From Citrobacter youngae ATCC 29220 (GTDB lineage Bacteria; Pseudomonadota; Gammaproteobacteria; Enterobacterales; Enterobacteriaceae): DNA of 64,000 nt. The stretch is taken from the NCBI RefSeq assembly GCF_000155975.1, contig NZ_GG730299.1:310305-374304 (forward strand), given 5' to 3'. The translations under genes and the position numbers were made by a program. Below the pieces are notes generated by a model, which was not told the DNA's origin, searched no databases, and worked only from the letters and a program-made list of their open reading frames with translations. Shown here one piece after another: positions 21,350 to 31,107 of the stretch; positions within the stretch are counted from its first letter, which is position 1; each line of letters starts with the position of its first letter.

Positions 21350-21452
21350 CATTATTCCTTCAAGCCATTAAGCGCCGCCGACGTTTTATTTTTAGCGATA
21401 AACAGGGGCGTCGTTAATTATTTCATCAGGCAGCAAAGGTTAATGATTGAAG

Positions 21453-21469
21453 GTTAATTTATCCTTAAG
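21453..21469 (-). promoter_or_regulatory. Candidate PmrA (BasR) box upstream of arnB
   Basis: On the minus strand this reads CTTAAG-GATAA-ATTAAC: two TTAA-centred hexamers with an 11-base period, close to the recalled Salmonella pbgP box CTTAAT-GTTAA-TTTAAT. Further TTAA half-sites flank it. It lies about 104 bp upstream of arnB, a plausible place for PmrA activation. No transcript start can be read from sequence. Confidence 0.5.
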
Positions 21470-21642
21470 AGTTTAAGGTTGCAGGTATAAAGAAAGATAT
21501 TAAAGATCTTAATTTATCTTTTTGAAAATAAATGAATTTTATTGATGAGGTTGACCCTGGCGACATTTTTTTCATCTTCAGAAAGATGAACGCAATGCCG
21601 CTATTCAGAGGGGGGATTTAACGCCGTTATTATTACGATAAC

Positions 21643-22068
21643 CTACAGTATCCCTTTCAATGTTAACGTTTTACGTGTAGCAATGTTTAGGTCGTAATGG
21701 GCGAGATCTTCCGGTTTAACCCAGGCAAACGCCTGGAACTCTTCATTAATGTTCACTTCACGATTCGCCGCGACACAATCAAAGATGAGATAGATCATGT
21801 AAATCTCTTCCTGACTGCCATCGGCATAGGTTTTGGTACGAATATCATCACTGAAGGTCCATGGGGTAATTTCTGCTAACACGAGCTGTTCGCCCAGTTC
21901 TTCCCTCACTTCGCGACGCAAAGCCTCTTCGATGCGTTCACCCGGTTCAACACCGCCGCCAGAAAGCGCCCACTGCCCGGGGAACACGCCACGGTCATCA
22001 GCCATTTTGCACAGTAAATAACAGCCATCATTTTGAATTAATGGACAAACAATCGTTCTTTGGCGCAT
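21643..22068 (-). CDS. nudI: NudI, Nudix nucleoside triphosphatase
   Basis: A 141-residue Nudix hydrolase that prefers pyrimidine deoxynucleoside triphosphates in E. coli. The Nudix box G-x5-E-x7-REUxEExGU is complete in [23 protein letters not shown] (about residues 39–61; first G at 39). The start at [10 protein letters not shown] follows E. coli; the frame is open 12 codons further upstream. The ais gene that separates nudI from arnB in E. coli and Salmonella is absent here. Confidence 0.93.
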   Translation of the reverse strand: MRQRTIVCPLIQNDGCYLLCKMADDRGVFPGQWALSGGGVEPGERIEEALRREVREELGEQLVLAEITPWTFSDDIRTKTYADGSQEEIYMIYLIFDCVAANREVNINEEFQAFAWVKPEDLAHYDLNIATRKTLTLKGIL

Positions 22069-22384
22069 AAGTCGAGTCCTTGTAGGGGGCACAAAAAATT
22101 CCATCGTGCGCTCATCTTACTTTGTGCTGGTGGGAGAGAAAACGCTTCCGCGACGATTAACCCTACTTTATTAGTGGAAAACGGGATGTTGGTTGAAAAT
22201 GGCGGTCAGGCACGCCCGACCCGCTAAATGACGGTAGAATTTAACCTTAATTCAAATTTGTAAGTAGTATTTGGTTACAATATGCCATTGCATCGCTTTT
22301 TTAGTTCATTGATTCCTTGTCATCTGGCAGTACAATCCATCGGTTTTGGGGCTATGTTTTGATTCTTGCTGGAAAGGATAGAAA
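22069..22384. promoter_or_regulatory. nudI–yfaZ divergent intergenic region with yfaZ promoter
   Basis: This 316-bp gap holds no gene. A good sigma70 promoter on the plus strand has -35 TTGATT at 22309–22314 and -10 TACAAT at 22331–22336, with a 16-base spacer, about 48 bases before the yfaZ ATG. The rest is AT-rich with no recognised operator. Confidence 0.55.
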
Positions 22385-22927
22385 ATGAAAAAAAGTTTAA
22401 TGTTGGGTTTTGCCGGAATGCTGTTTGTTTCCGCATCGGCGAGCGCAATTAGCATCAGCGGCCAGGCTGGCGAAGATTACACCAACCTTGGGTTTGGTAT
22501 GGGAACTGAGTCCTCCGGACTGGCTGTCAGCGGTAACTGGATGCATAACGATGACGACGGCGATGCGGCAGGTTTGGGACTGGGTCTGAATATTCCGCTT
22601 GGTCCGTTCCTGGCAACCGTCGGAGGGAAAGGTGTTTATACTAACCCTAATGATGGTGATGAAGGCTACGCGGCAGCGGTTGGTGGCGGTTTACAGTGGC
22701 CGATTGGCGACAGTTTCCGCTTGTTTGGCGAGTATTACTACTCTCCTGATTCGCTTTCCAGCGGTATCGACAGCTATGAAGAGGCTAATGCCGGTGCGCG
22801 TCTGACGATCATGCGTCCGCTGAGCATTGAAGCCGGTTACCGCTACCTGAACCTGGCAGGTAAAGACGGCAACCGTGATAACGCGATTGCCGACGGCCCG
22901 TACGTTGGGGTTAACGCCAGCTTCTGA
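22385..22927 (+). CDS. yfaZ: YfaZ, predicted outer-membrane protein
   Basis: A 180-residue protein of the YfaZ family. A Sec signal peptide (residues 1 to about 21, ending SASASA) is followed by alternating hydrophobic/polar strands typical of a small beta-barrel (GLAVSGNWMHNDD, SFRLFGEYYYSPD) and a C-terminal aromatic (VGVNASF), the signature recognised by the BAM complex. Function is unknown. The start follows AAAGGAT at good spacing. It precedes the cinA-like gene by 79 bp. Confidence 0.88.
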   Translation: MKKSLMLGFAGMLFVSASASAISISGQAGEDYTNLGFGMGTESSGLAVSGNWMHNDDDGDAAGLGLGLNIPLGPFLATVGGKGVYTNPNDGDEGYAAAVGGGLQWPIGDSFRLFGEYYYSPDSLSSGIDSYEEANAGARLTIMRPLSIEAGYRYLNLAGKDGNRDNAIADGPYVGVNASF

Positions 22928-23006
22928 CATTTCTGGCGCGGCGTTCTGTCGCGCCTTACCCCCTCCATGCGCTATAGTGTTTTCATCATAAAAGCAGGAG
23001 AACACG

Positions 23007-24203
23007 ATGTTACACGTGGAGATGCTATCCACCGGGGATGAAGTGTTGCACGGACAAATCGTCGACACGAACGCCGCCTGGCTGGCTGATTTTTTCTTTA
23101 ATCAGGGATTACCGCTAACCCGCCGCAATACGGTCGGGGACAATCTTGACGACCTGGTCGCTATTTTACGCGAGCGTAGCGAGCACGCCGATGTGCTGAT
23201 CGTTAATGGTGGTCTGGGGCCAACCAGCGATGATTTGAGCGCGCAGGCGGCGGCAACGGCAAAAGGCGAGGGGCTGGTACTGCATGAAGCCTGGCTGGCC
23301 GAGATGGAGCGTTATTTCCGCGATCGTGGTCGTGTAATGGCGCCGAGCAACCGCAAACAGGCTGAGCTTCCTGCCAGCGCTGAATTTATTAATAATCCGG
23401 TCGGCACCGCGTGCGGGTTCGCCGTGAAGCTAAACCGCTGCCTGATGTTCTTTACGCCCGGCGTACCGTCAGAATTTAAAGTGATGGTTGAGCATGAGAT
23501 CCTGCCGCGTTTGCGTGAGCGTTTTTCTCTGCCTCAACCTCCTCTGTGCCTGCGCTTAACCACCTTTGGCCGTTCTGAAAGCGATCTGGCGCAGAGTCTG
23601 GATCCGCTCCCCTTACCGCCGGGAGTCACAATGGGCTACCGATCGTCGATGCCGATTATCGAGCTGAAGCTGACCGGTCCGGATTCCCAACGGGAAGCCA
23701 TGCTGGCGCTGTGGCCTGAAGTGAAGCGGGTTGCCGGACAGAATATGATATTCGAAGGTACGGAAGGTTTGCCGGCGCAAATTGCCCGTACGTTGCAGGA
23801 GCGGCAATACAGTCTGACGCTGAGCGAACAGTTCACCGGAGGGTTAGTGGCGCTTCAGCTCTCGCGCGCTCATGCTCCTCTTCTGGCAAGTGAAGTGGTT
23901 CCGTCTCAGGAGGAAACGCTGGCGCAAACGGCACACTGGATTACCGAGCGACGCGGCAAACATTATGCCGGGCTGGCGCTGGCGGTATCGGCATGCGAAA
24001 GTGAACATATTAACTTCGCGCTGGCAACGCCTGATGGGACGCATGCCCTGCGCGTAAGGCTTAACGCTAATCGCTACAGCTTGCCGATTCGTCAGGAAGT
24101 TTGCGCGATGATGGCGCTGAATATGCTGCGTCGTTGGCTAAATGGCCAGGATATCGCCAGCGAACATGGCTGGATAGAAGTGGTTGAATCACTGACGATT
24201 TAA
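23007..24203 (+). CDS. yfaY: YfaY, CinA-family protein
   Basis: A 398-residue protein with an N-terminal MoCF/COG1058-type domain (about residues 1–170, with GDEVLHGQIVDTN and the NGGLGPTSDDLS motif) and a C-terminal CinA-like region from about 250. In other bacteria CinA proteins have nicotinamide mononucleotide deamidase or ADP-ribose pyrophosphatase activity; whether this paralogue is active is unclear. E. coli YfaY has similar length and context. A hairpin follows the stop. Confidence 0.88.
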   Translation: MLHVEMLSTGDEVLHGQIVDTNAAWLADFFFNQGLPLTRRNTVGDNLDDLVAILRERSEHADVLIVNGGLGPTSDDLSAQAAATAKGEGLVLHEAWLAEMERYFRDRGRVMAPSNRKQAELPASAEFINNPVGTACGFAVKLNRCLMFFTPGVPSEFKVMVEHEILPRLRERFSLPQPPLCLRLTTFGRSESDLAQSLDPLPLPPGVTMGYRSSMPIIELKLTGPDSQREAMLALWPEVKRVAGQNMIFEGTEGLPAQIARTLQERQYSLTLSEQFTGGLVALQLSRAHAPLLASEVVPSQEETLAQTAHWITERRGKHYAGLALAVSACESEHINFALATPDGTHALRVRLNANRYSLPIRQEVCAMMALNMLRRWLNGQDIASEHGWIEVVESLTI

Positions 24204-24210
24204 TCATTGA

Positions 24211-24235
24211 TTGGGAAGGCTACAAACCTTCCCAA
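24211..24235. terminator. Hairpin between yfaY and the convergent rpn gene
   Basis: A perfect 9-bp stem, TTGGGAAGG and CCTTCCCAA, with a seven-base loop sits between two convergent stops. It has no T-run on either side, so it may act as a weak bidirectional terminator or mRNA end protector. Confidence 0.5.
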
Positions 24236-24241
24236 CCAGGC

Positions 24242-24466
24242 TCACGCGGTGACATCGCCGGGCAATAGCCCGGTAATTAACTGAACCAAATTATGATCAA
24301 TTCCATTTTCCAGCATCATGCGAGCGATACGTAAGGCTTCTTCTTGCGTACCTTTTTGCACTCCCTGTTCTAAACCTTGTTCTAATCCCTGTTCTAATCC
24401 TTGCCGTATCCCTTCCTGTAGCCCATGGTGGTGGCCTTCTTGTCTTAGTCTCTCTGCGATTGTCAT
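24242..24466 (-). CDS. Candidate internal RpnS-like short product of the rpn gene
   Basis: Within the second half of the rpn gene an in-frame ATG (residue 154 of that half, [11 protein letters not shown]) is preceded by AAGGAGAGGTTGATG, an unusually strong Shine–Dalgarno at six bases. Translation from here gives a 74-residue protein: a helix with GLEQ repeats and the C-terminal domain. In E. coli, Rpn genes are reported to make such a short C-terminal antitoxin (RpnS) from an internal start, which blocks the full-length nuclease. Its frame is downstream of and independent of the 8-bp repeat, so it would be made in either phase. Inference; no expression evidence. Confidence 0.6.
   Translation of the reverse strand: MTIAERLRQEGHHHGLQEGIRQGLEQGLEQGLEQGVQKGTQEEALRIARMMLENGIDHNLVQLITGLLPGDVTA
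24353..24400 (-). repeat. 12-bp tandem repeats encoding GLEQ in the Rpn C-terminal helix
   Basis: Three 12-bp units at 24365–24400 (minus strand GGATTAGAACAG with small variants) encode [13 protein letters not shown] degenerate fourth unit, GVQK, occupies 24353–24364. Four-residue repeats of variable number in this helix are a reported feature of Rpn proteins. Being in-frame, they change helix length, not reading frame. Confidence 0.85.
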
Positions 24467-24928
24467 CAACCTCTCCTTGTGATGGGGGGAACGTTCGGCA
24501 ACCTCGCGGATAAATGCGCTGACGTGAGACACATCGCCGTACCGTAGCAGGTAATTAAATAGCGTTTGCAGCTGGCTGTCATTAGCGGTGCTTGTAACTA
24601 AAAGCGAGACCAGACGGTCCACCAGCCCCATCAAATCACGATCGCGGATATGTTTTTGCATTAATTCAAGCAACGCGACGCGCCGATGCTGCGCGATCTC
24701 ATCGTCCGGTATCACGGTGATGTCCACCAGCGGGAAAGCCTCTGAATAAAGTTGTCGCGCCAGCTGCGGGTCGTCAAATTCATCCAGCCAGTTGAGTGAC
24801 CAGGGGTAGGGGCTTTGCTGACCGTGATAAAACAACATGGGAATGACCAGCGGCAGCGTTTTATTTCCGGCATCAAGATGATGCTGCATCGCGGCAATGG
24901 CATAACGCATCAGGCGAAATGCCATATG

Positions 24929-24974
24929 CTGTACCGCTGTACCGCTGTACCGCTGTACCGCTGTACCGCTGTAC
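24929..24974. repeat. 8-bp simple sequence repeat, 5.75 copies of CTGTACCG
   Basis: Five perfect tandem units of CTGTACCG followed by CTGTAC. The repeat lies inside the rpn coding region immediately after the catalytic EHQS codons. Unit length is not a multiple of three, so gain or loss of a unit by slipped-strand mispairing switches the downstream frame. Such octamer tracts are unusual on an enterobacterial chromosome. Confidence 0.95.
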
Positions 24975-25373
24975 TCTGGTGTTCAATAACACAATAAATA
25001 TAACCCAGGCCTTCGCGGGTTTTTAACGACCACAATACGTCGGAATAGTACGCGCGGAGATCCTGTTCGATAAAACTGCCGGGCTCCAGCTTCAGCGTTT
25101 GCAAGTCGCATATTTCACGTAATGCAGCGGGAAGGTGAATATCCAGAAAGTCCCGAGCCATCTCAGGGTAAGACATTATTTTCTTAAAAACGGCATCATG
25201 CGGTGTAGAGGTGGTTGATTTATCCATGGTAGTCCGTCACCTGAAGGAGAAGATGGCATGACGGTACTCACTTTTCATCAGAGCTGCATTCGGGAGTTTG
25301 GCTATTTGCGCGGGTGAATCAGAGATAATTACGTCAGACTGCAACGTATTCAGATAGGCGGAACAGAGTACGC

Positions 25374-25403
25374 AAAAATGCCCGGTAGCAAACGCCACCG
25401 GGC
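25374..25403 (-). terminator. Intrinsic terminator of the glpABC operon
   Basis: On the minus strand a hairpin with stem CCCGGT and ACCGGG is followed by CATTTTTG. It begins just after the glpC stop and ends the operon before the rpn gene. Confidence 0.8.
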
Positions 25404-25410
25404 GGGAGAG

Positions 25411-26601
25411 TTAACCCAATGCTTTAGCAAGCAGGGTGATCGGATGTTCACAGCGAAGGCTTGTAGACATCTCAATCTGCCATTTACATGTTTCACAGTC
25501 GGTAACAACAATATCTGCGCCGCTTTCTTCGATCTGGCGGAACAGCGGCGCGCCGATGGATTGCGATGTCGGGTAGTTTTCCTTTTTAAAGCCGTATGTC
25601 CCGGCAATTCCACAACACTGGGAATCTAACACCGTTAGCTCCAGCCCCGGTATTTGGCGCAGTAGCTCCAGCGTGTAGAGCGTCCAGCCCATTTTCTCCA
25701 TGTGGCAGGGGGTGTGATAGACCACTTTCAGCGGCAGCGTCTTCAGCGGCAGCGTTTTACCTTCATCCAGTTTGCGCCACAGCCAGCGGGTGGCCAGCTC
25801 AATATGTTCGCGCAGACCGGTGTTGTCGACGTCCAGCACTTCCGGGTATTCATCGCGTAGCGCAAAGGTACAGGTTGATGAGGTGGCGATCACCGGAATG
25901 CCTTTACCATCAATCGCTTCCCGCAGCGACGCCACGTTGCTTACCGCCTGCTTGCGCGCTTTATCAGTAAAGCCGTTGGCGATCAGCGGTACGCCGCAGC
26001 ATTTTTCTTTGCTCAGCAGCTGCACTCCGGTGCCCATCGCATTCAGTACCTTGATCAGGTCTTTGCCGAGCTGCGGATGGTTGTAATTCACAAAACAGCC
26101 GTGGAAGAAAGCGACCTGATCCTGATACTGCGCCTGCTGTGCGGCAACGCTGCGATACCAGCGGCGGAACGTACCAAAGGAGTACTTCGGCAGCGTACGG
26201 CGATGATCGATTTTTAGTGCATAGTCAAGCAGTTGACGCACCGGTTTTAGCGAGGTGGCGGTATTCACTATCGGCGCGAACGGAGTGGATACGCTACCCA
26301 TTAAATCCGTATGGCTTAAGACAAAGTTACGCAGCGACGGCCGCGTGGTGTCATATTTGGCGCGCGCGCGTTGAATGATATCGCCAATTTTCACATCCGA
26401 AGGACACGCAACTTCGCAGCGCTTACAGTTGATGCAGTATTTCAGCGCCTCGTCGTATAACGCGCCATCTTTCAGACGCAAACGTTCACCGTCCGGTCCG
26501 GCCTGTTTAGGGCCGGGGTAGCCCGGATTGACGCGGCTTACCGGGCAGGCGGTGGTGCACACTGTGCATTTGATACAACTTTCAAAACGTGTGTCGCTCA
26601 T
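25411..26601 (-). CDS. glpC: GlpC, anaerobic glycerol-3-phosphate dehydrogenase subunit C
   Basis: A 396-residue iron–sulfur subunit that anchors GlpAB to the inner membrane and passes electrons to menaquinone during anaerobic growth. Two 4Fe-4S motifs, [12 protein letters not shown] (near residue 9) and [12 protein letters not shown] (near 55), are followed by two cysteine-rich CCG-type domains ([16 protein letters not shown]). The start at MSDTRFES is set by E. coli homology; the open frame extends 65 codons upstream into glpB. It overlaps the glpB stop by four bases. Confidence 0.97.
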   Translation of the reverse strand: MSDTRFESCIKCTVCTTACPVSRVNPGYPGPKQAGPDGERLRLKDGALYDEALKYCINCKRCEVACPSDVKIGDIIQRARAKYDTTRPSLRNFVLSHTDLMGSVSTPFAPIVNTATSLKPVRQLLDYALKIDHRRTLPKYSFGTFRRWYRSVAAQQAQYQDQVAFFHGCFVNYNHPQLGKDLIKVLNAMGTGVQLLSKEKCCGVPLIANGFTDKARKQAVSNVASLREAIDGKGIPVIATSSTCTFALRDEYPEVLDVDNTGLREHIELATRWLWRKLDEGKTLPLKTLPLKVVYHTPCHMEKMGWTLYTLELLRQIPGLELTVLDSQCCGIAGTYGFKKENYPTSQSIGAPLFRQIEESGADIVVTDCETCKWQIEMSTSLRCEHPITLLAKALG

Positions 26602-27857
26602 TGCTGGTCTCCTGCACGTTTCGCAATATGATGTGCGGCGTGTAAGGCGCTGACTGCGCATACGCCGCCTCCGCAACCCTGGGCAATAGGGTCGAATCCA
26701 CCGAGAACAGAACCGATGGCATACATGTTCTCTACCGTTTTCCCTGCCAGCGACGGGCGCAAAGTGGCATCGGTTGTGACGCCAAACTGTTGCCACGGTT
26801 GTGGGTCGAAGACGTCACGTTCATACCACTCGGCGCGGGTGGCGGTTTGCTGTACATCCAGCCCGAGGATTGGCTCGTGAATGGCCTCGCGCGTGGCGAT
26901 CAGTCCGCTACTGAAGAAGCTGCCGCTGGCGAGCACGGCGAAGCGTGGACGCAACGGGATATCGGCATGGTTACGGGTCCAGATTTCACTGATAACGCCG
27001 TCCTGACAGGTGATTTTCTTCACCTCATCACCCGGCATCCATACGCCACCCTGACGCACAAACTGGCGTTGCAATTTGTTGTGCAAACGCATGCCCAGTA
27101 CCGAAGGCGGTAGGGTCGGTAACAGCGTCAGCGAGCAGGGAAGGCGCTCGTTAAGCCACTGCCAGAGTCGCTCATCCGCCAGGCCGAAGCAGGCCGGCAT
27201 AATGATCATGTCGCAGGTTTTTGCCAGCGGCAGTAAAGCATCATAGAGCAGCGACCATTTATCTTCGTTGTCCAGCAGGCGCGCAATATTGACAGCGCGA
27301 AACTCGGTTGGGTTATCACGCAGGACATCCAGTTCCGGCAGATCGATTTCCGCCGTCTCGACGCTGAGATTGCGCTGGCGCAGCGAGGCGGCAGCGAGAT
27401 GCGCCTGAAAATCCAGTAAACCGCTGATACCGACAACGCAGATACGCTGCGCGGACAGCGGCCAGACCGGAACTTCTGGGGAACTTAACCAGGTTGAGCG
27501 CAGGGTTCCCAACGGGGTTACGCGTTGATGTGACTGGCGTACTTTGCCCTGCAAATGCGTTCCGCACTCTTCCAGCAGCGTTTGCGCCTGTTGCGCCAGC
27601 TGCAGGACGTTCTGTGTTCCGATGGTGCTATACGGATGCGCGGGCGCTTGAGTGCGCAGCGCATTCAGACCAGCTTCTATCTCCGTCACCGGTTGGCCAT
27701 CGGGCAAGTTGCTGAGCAAATCCAGTGAGCCGGAGGAAAAATGCAGGGCGCTTTGGCCGCGCGTGACAATCGCGCAGCGCAAACCGCTCTTTTGCAGTTG
27801 CAGGCCGCACAGCAGTCCGGCCAGGCCGCCGCCGATGATGACGGTATCAAATTTCAT
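26598..27857 (-). CDS. glpB: GlpB, anaerobic glycerol-3-phosphate dehydrogenase subunit B
   Basis: A 419-residue flavoprotein (FMN in E. coli) that shuttles electrons from GlpA to GlpC. The N-terminal Rossmann motif [20 protein letters not shown] is present, and the C-terminus has [30 protein letters not shown], the second flavin-binding segment. The start at MKFDTVI overlaps the end of glpA by 11 bases. Length equals E. coli GlpB. Confidence 0.96.
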   Translation of the reverse strand: MKFDTVIIGGGLAGLLCGLQLQKSGLRCAIVTRGQSALHFSSGSLDLLSNLPDGQPVTEIEAGLNALRTQAPAHPYSTIGTQNVLQLAQQAQTLLEECGTHLQGKVRQSHQRVTPLGTLRSTWLSSPEVPVWPLSAQRICVVGISGLLDFQAHLAAASLRQRNLSVETAEIDLPELDVLRDNPTEFRAVNIARLLDNEDKWSLLYDALLPLAKTCDMIIMPACFGLADERLWQWLNERLPCSLTLLPTLPPSVLGMRLHNKLQRQFVRQGGVWMPGDEVKKITCQDGVISEIWTRNHADIPLRPRFAVLASGSFFSSGLIATREAIHEPILGLDVQQTATRAEWYERDVFDPQPWQQFGVTTDATLRPSLAGKTVENMYAIGSVLGGFDPIAQGCGGGVCAVSALHAAHHIAKRAGDQQ

Positions 27858-29475
27858 CCTGGTGCTCCTTTTCCAGACCGCACAATCCCTGATAGACCCA
27901 GCGCGTGAATTCGCTTTCGCGCAGCGCGTCGCCCCAGGCGATAGGCTGCACGCCTTTCCAGCGCTCGTTGAGGAAATCGGAAAGCTGGGTAATAGATTGC
28001 GCAGCGGTGGTGACATTAAAACGTTGCAGCAAACCTGCGGCGCGGCAGGCGCACAATTCGCCCTGGCAGGTCCCCATGCCAACGCGGGTACGGCGACGCA
28101 AATCCAGCAGGCTGTTGACGGTTAAATTCTCGACGGCGTATTGCACTTCGCCCGCGGTGACCGCTTCGCATTCGCAGACCAGGCTACGGTGCTGACGACC
28201 TTCGCTGAGCCACGCCGGGGTGCGGTCGCCGTGACGGTAGACCGCCGAGCCGCGCAACGGCGCGGGCAACGAGATTACGCGTTTCAGCGTATGCTCGGTT
28301 GATTCCTGTGAGCCGGGCAGCGCAGTGTCTGCGGTGGTGCAAGGTTGGCTATTGCCCAACTTACGGCAAACGGCATCGGTCGCCCATTCCGCCATCAGGC
28401 GGTAGGTCATCAGTTTGCCGCCGGTAATGGTGATAAACCCATCCAGGCCGTCACGCTGTGCGTGATCGAACAGCACAATACCGCGGCTGACGTTACGACC
28501 GCTTGGGTCATCATCGCTGGCGACCAGCGGGCGCACGCCGGAGTAGGCGCGTAGAATGCGCGTTTTCGCCATAATTGGCGCCAGTTTCTCGCCTTCACGC
28601 AATAAAATATCGACCTCTTCAGCGGTAACGCGGTTGCTGTCGATGTCGTTGTAATCAATGTGCTGCGAGGTGGTGCCGATCAGGGAAATCGTATCGCCAG
28701 GCACCAGAATATCGGCGTCAGAGGGTTTACGGCAGCGGTTAATCACGTGCTGGTTAATGCGATGATCCATAATCAGCAGCGAACCTTTGGCCGGGAACAT
28801 CCGGATACTCAGGTCGGCATATTCGGCAATGCGTTGGCCCCAGATCCCGGCGGCATTCACCACAACCGGCGCATGCAGGGACTGCATTTCGCCCGTCAGA
28901 TGGTTACGCACGTTTACGCCGCAAACCGTTGCGCCTTCACGAATCAGTCCCGTCACTTCATGGGCCGTTAAGATAACCGCGCCATGCTCGCGCGCATCCA
29001 GCATGTTGGCGGCGGTTAAGCGGAAAGGATCGACCGTACCGTCCGGCACTTTGACCGCGCCAATCAGCTGTGGGTTGACGGAAGGTTCAATAATACGGGC
29101 TTGTTGGGGATCAATCGCTTCTGCACGAATACCTGCCTCTTCGCAGGCGCGAATAAAAGTAGCCTGGAAAGAGAGTTCATCCTCCGGCAAGGTAATAAAC
29201 AGACCGTCCGTCGGCTCAACGCAATGGCGGGCGATACGTTTCAGAATCTGGTTTTCGCTGATGCACTCACGGGCTGATTCTGCGTCGGTGACGGCGTAGC
29301 GCGCACCGCTGTGCAGCAGGCCGTGGTTGCGTCCGGTCGCGCCGGTGGCGATATCGTGGCGTTCCACTAAGATGACGCGCAACCCGCGCAGCGCACAGTC
29401 GCGTGCGATCCCTGCACCTGTTGCTCCTCCACCAATGATAATCACGTCACTTGTTTGCGAGTCGCGAGTTTTCAT
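27847..29475 (-). CDS. glpA: GlpA, anaerobic glycerol-3-phosphate dehydrogenase large subunit
   Basis: A 542-residue FAD enzyme that oxidises sn-glycerol-3-phosphate to dihydroxyacetone phosphate. It has the N-terminal FAD-binding [21 protein letters not shown] (about residues 11–31; [10 protein letters not shown] at 11–20), the DAO-type catalytic domain, and a C-terminal BFD-like iron–sulfur region with CECEAVT and [11 protein letters not shown] (about 430–480). First gene of glpABC, divergent from glpT across a shared regulatory region. Length matches E. coli. Confidence 0.97.
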   Translation of the reverse strand: MKTRDSQTSDVIIIGGGATGAGIARDCALRGLRVILVERHDIATGATGRNHGLLHSGARYAVTDAESARECISENQILKRIARHCVEPTDGLFITLPEDELSFQATFIRACEEAGIRAEAIDPQQARIIEPSVNPQLIGAVKVPDGTVDPFRLTAANMLDAREHGAVILTAHEVTGLIREGATVCGVNVRNHLTGEMQSLHAPVVVNAAGIWGQRIAEYADLSIRMFPAKGSLLIMDHRINQHVINRCRKPSDADILVPGDTISLIGTTSQHIDYNDIDSNRVTAEEVDILLREGEKLAPIMAKTRILRAYSGVRPLVASDDDPSGRNVSRGIVLFDHAQRDGLDGFITITGGKLMTYRLMAEWATDAVCRKLGNSQPCTTADTALPGSQESTEHTLKRVISLPAPLRGSAVYRHGDRTPAWLSEGRQHRSLVCECEAVTAGEVQYAVENLTVNSLLDLRRRTRVGMGTCQGELCACRAAGLLQRFNVTTAAQSITQLSDFLNERWKGVQPIAWGDALRESEFTRWVYQGLCGLEKEHQDEI

Positions 29476-29745
29476 TGTTTTTCCTCACAGTTCGTTTTTT
29501 ATCATTTAGCCACATAAAAAACATGGATTGTTTGATTTCGCGCATAATCGCTCATTATTCGAAAATGAAACGTGATTTCGTGCGCTTTTATGAACATTTG
29601 TCATAAATCTGTAACAATATGTGCTGCGTTTCACATTTTTGTTAGGTATCTTTCCTTAACATCGCGGCCACACTGGGAGCGGTAGGGTAGTAATGACGAA
29701 CTGCAGTGTTTCCTTCGAATGAAAGACGGCCACGGAGGCTACAAT
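29476..29745. promoter_or_regulatory. glpABC / glpTQ divergent control region
   Basis: A 270-bp region between divergent operons. In E. coli the equivalent is controlled by GlpR repression, CRP, FNR and ArcA. AT-rich stretches such as CATTATTCGAAAATGAAACG (29551–29570) and TTATGAACATTTGTCATAA (29588–29606) resemble GlpR operator halves, though I cannot score them. The best-defined site is the CRP-like palindrome listed separately. Confidence 0.6.
29620..29635. promoter_or_regulatory. CRP-like binding site between glpA and glpT
   Basis: TGTGC-TGCGTT-TCACA fits the CRP consensus TGTGA-N6-TCACA with one mismatch in the ten conserved bases, and AT-rich bases flank it. Position and known biology of glpT favour a role in cAMP-CRP activation. 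Confidence 0.65.
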
Positions 29746-31104
29746 ATGTTGAGCATTTTTAAACCAGCGCCACATAAGGCGCGTTTACCTGCTGCGGAGA
29801 TCGACCCGACGTATCGTCGATTGCGCTGGCAGATTTTCCTGGGGATTTTCTTTGGTTATGCCGCGTACTATCTGGTACGTAAAAACTTTGCCCTTGCGAT
29901 GCCTTATCTGGTTGAGCAGGGTTTCTCCCGCGGCGATCTGGGTTTTGCCTTATCCGGTATCTCCATCGCTTACGGATTTTCGAAATTCATCATGGGGTCC
30001 GTTTCGGATCGCTCGAATCCGCGCGTTTTCCTGCCAGCGGGGCTGATTCTGGCTGCCGCAGTAATGTTGTTTATGGGCTTTGTGCCGTGGGCGACATCGA
30101 GCATTGCGATTATGTTTGTGCTGCTGTTCCTCTGCGGATGGTTCCAGGGGATGGGGTGGCCGCCGTGTGGCCGTACCATGGTGCACTGGTGGTCGCAGAA
30201 AGAACGTGGCGGCATTGTTTCCGTCTGGAACTGTGCGCACAACGTGGGCGGTGGTCTGCCTCCGCTGCTGTTCCTGTTGGGTATGGCTTGGTTTAACGAC
30301 TGGAAAGCGGCGCTGTACATGCCTGCCTTCGGTGCGATTGTGGTTGCGCTGTTCGCCTTTGCGATGATGCGCGATACGCCGCAGTCCTGCGGTCTGCCGC
30401 CTATTGAAGAGTACAAGAACGACTATCCGGATGATTACAACGAGAAAGCGGAAGAGGAGCTGACTGCGAAGCAAATCTTCATGCAGTACGTGCTGCCGAA
30501 CAAACTGTTGTGGTACATCGCTATTGCTAACGTGTTCGTTTATCTGCTGCGCTACGGCATCCTGGACTGGTCACCGACCTACCTGAAAGAAGTGAAACAT
30601 TTCGCACTGGATAAATCCTCCTGGGCCTACTTCCTGTATGAGTACGCGGGCATTCCGGGTACGCTGCTGTGCGGATGGATGTCGGATAAAGTCTTCCGCG
30701 GCAACCGTGGTGCGACCGGCGTGTTCTTTATGACGCTGGTGACGATTGCCACTATCGTCTACTGGATGAACCCGGCAGGTAACCCGAACGTAGACATGGC
30801 TTGTATGATTATCATCGGCTTCCTGATCTACGGCCCGGTCATGTTGATCGGTCTGCACGCGCTGGAACTGGCGCCGAAAAAAGCGGCGGGTACGGCGGCA
30901 GGCTTTACCGGACTGTTCGGTTATCTCGGCGGTTCTGTGGCGGCGAGCGCCATTGTCGGCTACACCGTTGACTTCTTCGGCTGGGACGGCGGCTTTATGG
31001 TGATGATTGGCGGTAGCGTGCTGGCGGTTATTCTGCTGGTGGTCGTCATGATTGGCGAAAAACGCCATCACGAAGAAATGCAGCTGAAACGTAACGGGGG
31101 CTAA
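29746..31104 (+). CDS. glpT: GlpT, glycerol-3-phosphate:phosphate antiporter
   Basis: A 452-residue major facilitator family transporter of the organophosphate:Pi antiporter group. It brings in sn-glycerol-3-phosphate in exchange for phosphate and also admits fosfomycin. Twelve hydrophobic helices are apparent. The substrate-site arginine is expected in the first helix region [15 protein letters not shown] (Arg45), and [14 protein letters not shown] is the A-type MFS loop. The start at [10 protein letters not shown] matches E. coli. glpQ follows three bases after the stop. Confidence 0.97.
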   Translation: MLSIFKPAPHKARLPAAEIDPTYRRLRWQIFLGIFFGYAAYYLVRKNFALAMPYLVEQGFSRGDLGFALSGISIAYGFSKFIMGSVSDRSNPRVFLPAGLILAAAVMLFMGFVPWATSSIAIMFVLLFLCGWFQGMGWPPCGRTMVHWWSQKERGGIVSVWNCAHNVGGGLPPLLFLLGMAWFNDWKAALYMPAFGAIVVALFAFAMMRDTPQSCGLPPIEEYKNDYPDDYNEKAEEELTAKQIFMQYVLPNKLLWYIAIANVFVYLLRYGILDWSPTYLKEVKHFALDKSSWAYFLYEYAGIPGTLLCGWMSDKVFRGNRGATGVFFMTLVTIATIVYWMNPAGNPNVDMACMIIIGFLIYGPVMLIGLHALELAPKKAAGTAAGFTGLFGYLGGSVAASAIVGYTVDFFGWDGGFMVMIGGSVLAVILLVVVMIGEKRHHEEMQLKRNGG

Positions 31105-31107
31105 TTT

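Larger units (their letters stand above)
24242..25227 (-). pseudogene. Rpn/YhgA-type nuclease gene, split by an 8-bp tandem repeat (probably phase-variable, off)
   Basis: The gene encodes a recombination-promoting nuclease (Rpn; PD-(D/E)XK transposase_31 family). The N-terminal part (24910–25227, 105 codons) starts [16 protein letters not shown] and contains the catalytic aspartate in [14 protein letters not shown] and the E-x-Q motif in VIEHQS. Directly after EHQS an 8-bp repeat shifts the frame and leads to a stop. The rest (24242–24925, 227 codons from MAFRLMRY) continues in another frame and contains [15 protein letters not shown] and the C-terminal dimerisation region. E. coli RpnA reads EHQS-x4-HMAFRLMRY without interruption, and a single repeat copy here would restore exactly that spacing. 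Copy numbers 1, 4 or 7 are in frame; the present 5 full copies are not. The ATG of the second half overlaps the first half's stop, so low-level reinitiation is possible. Confidence 0.88.
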
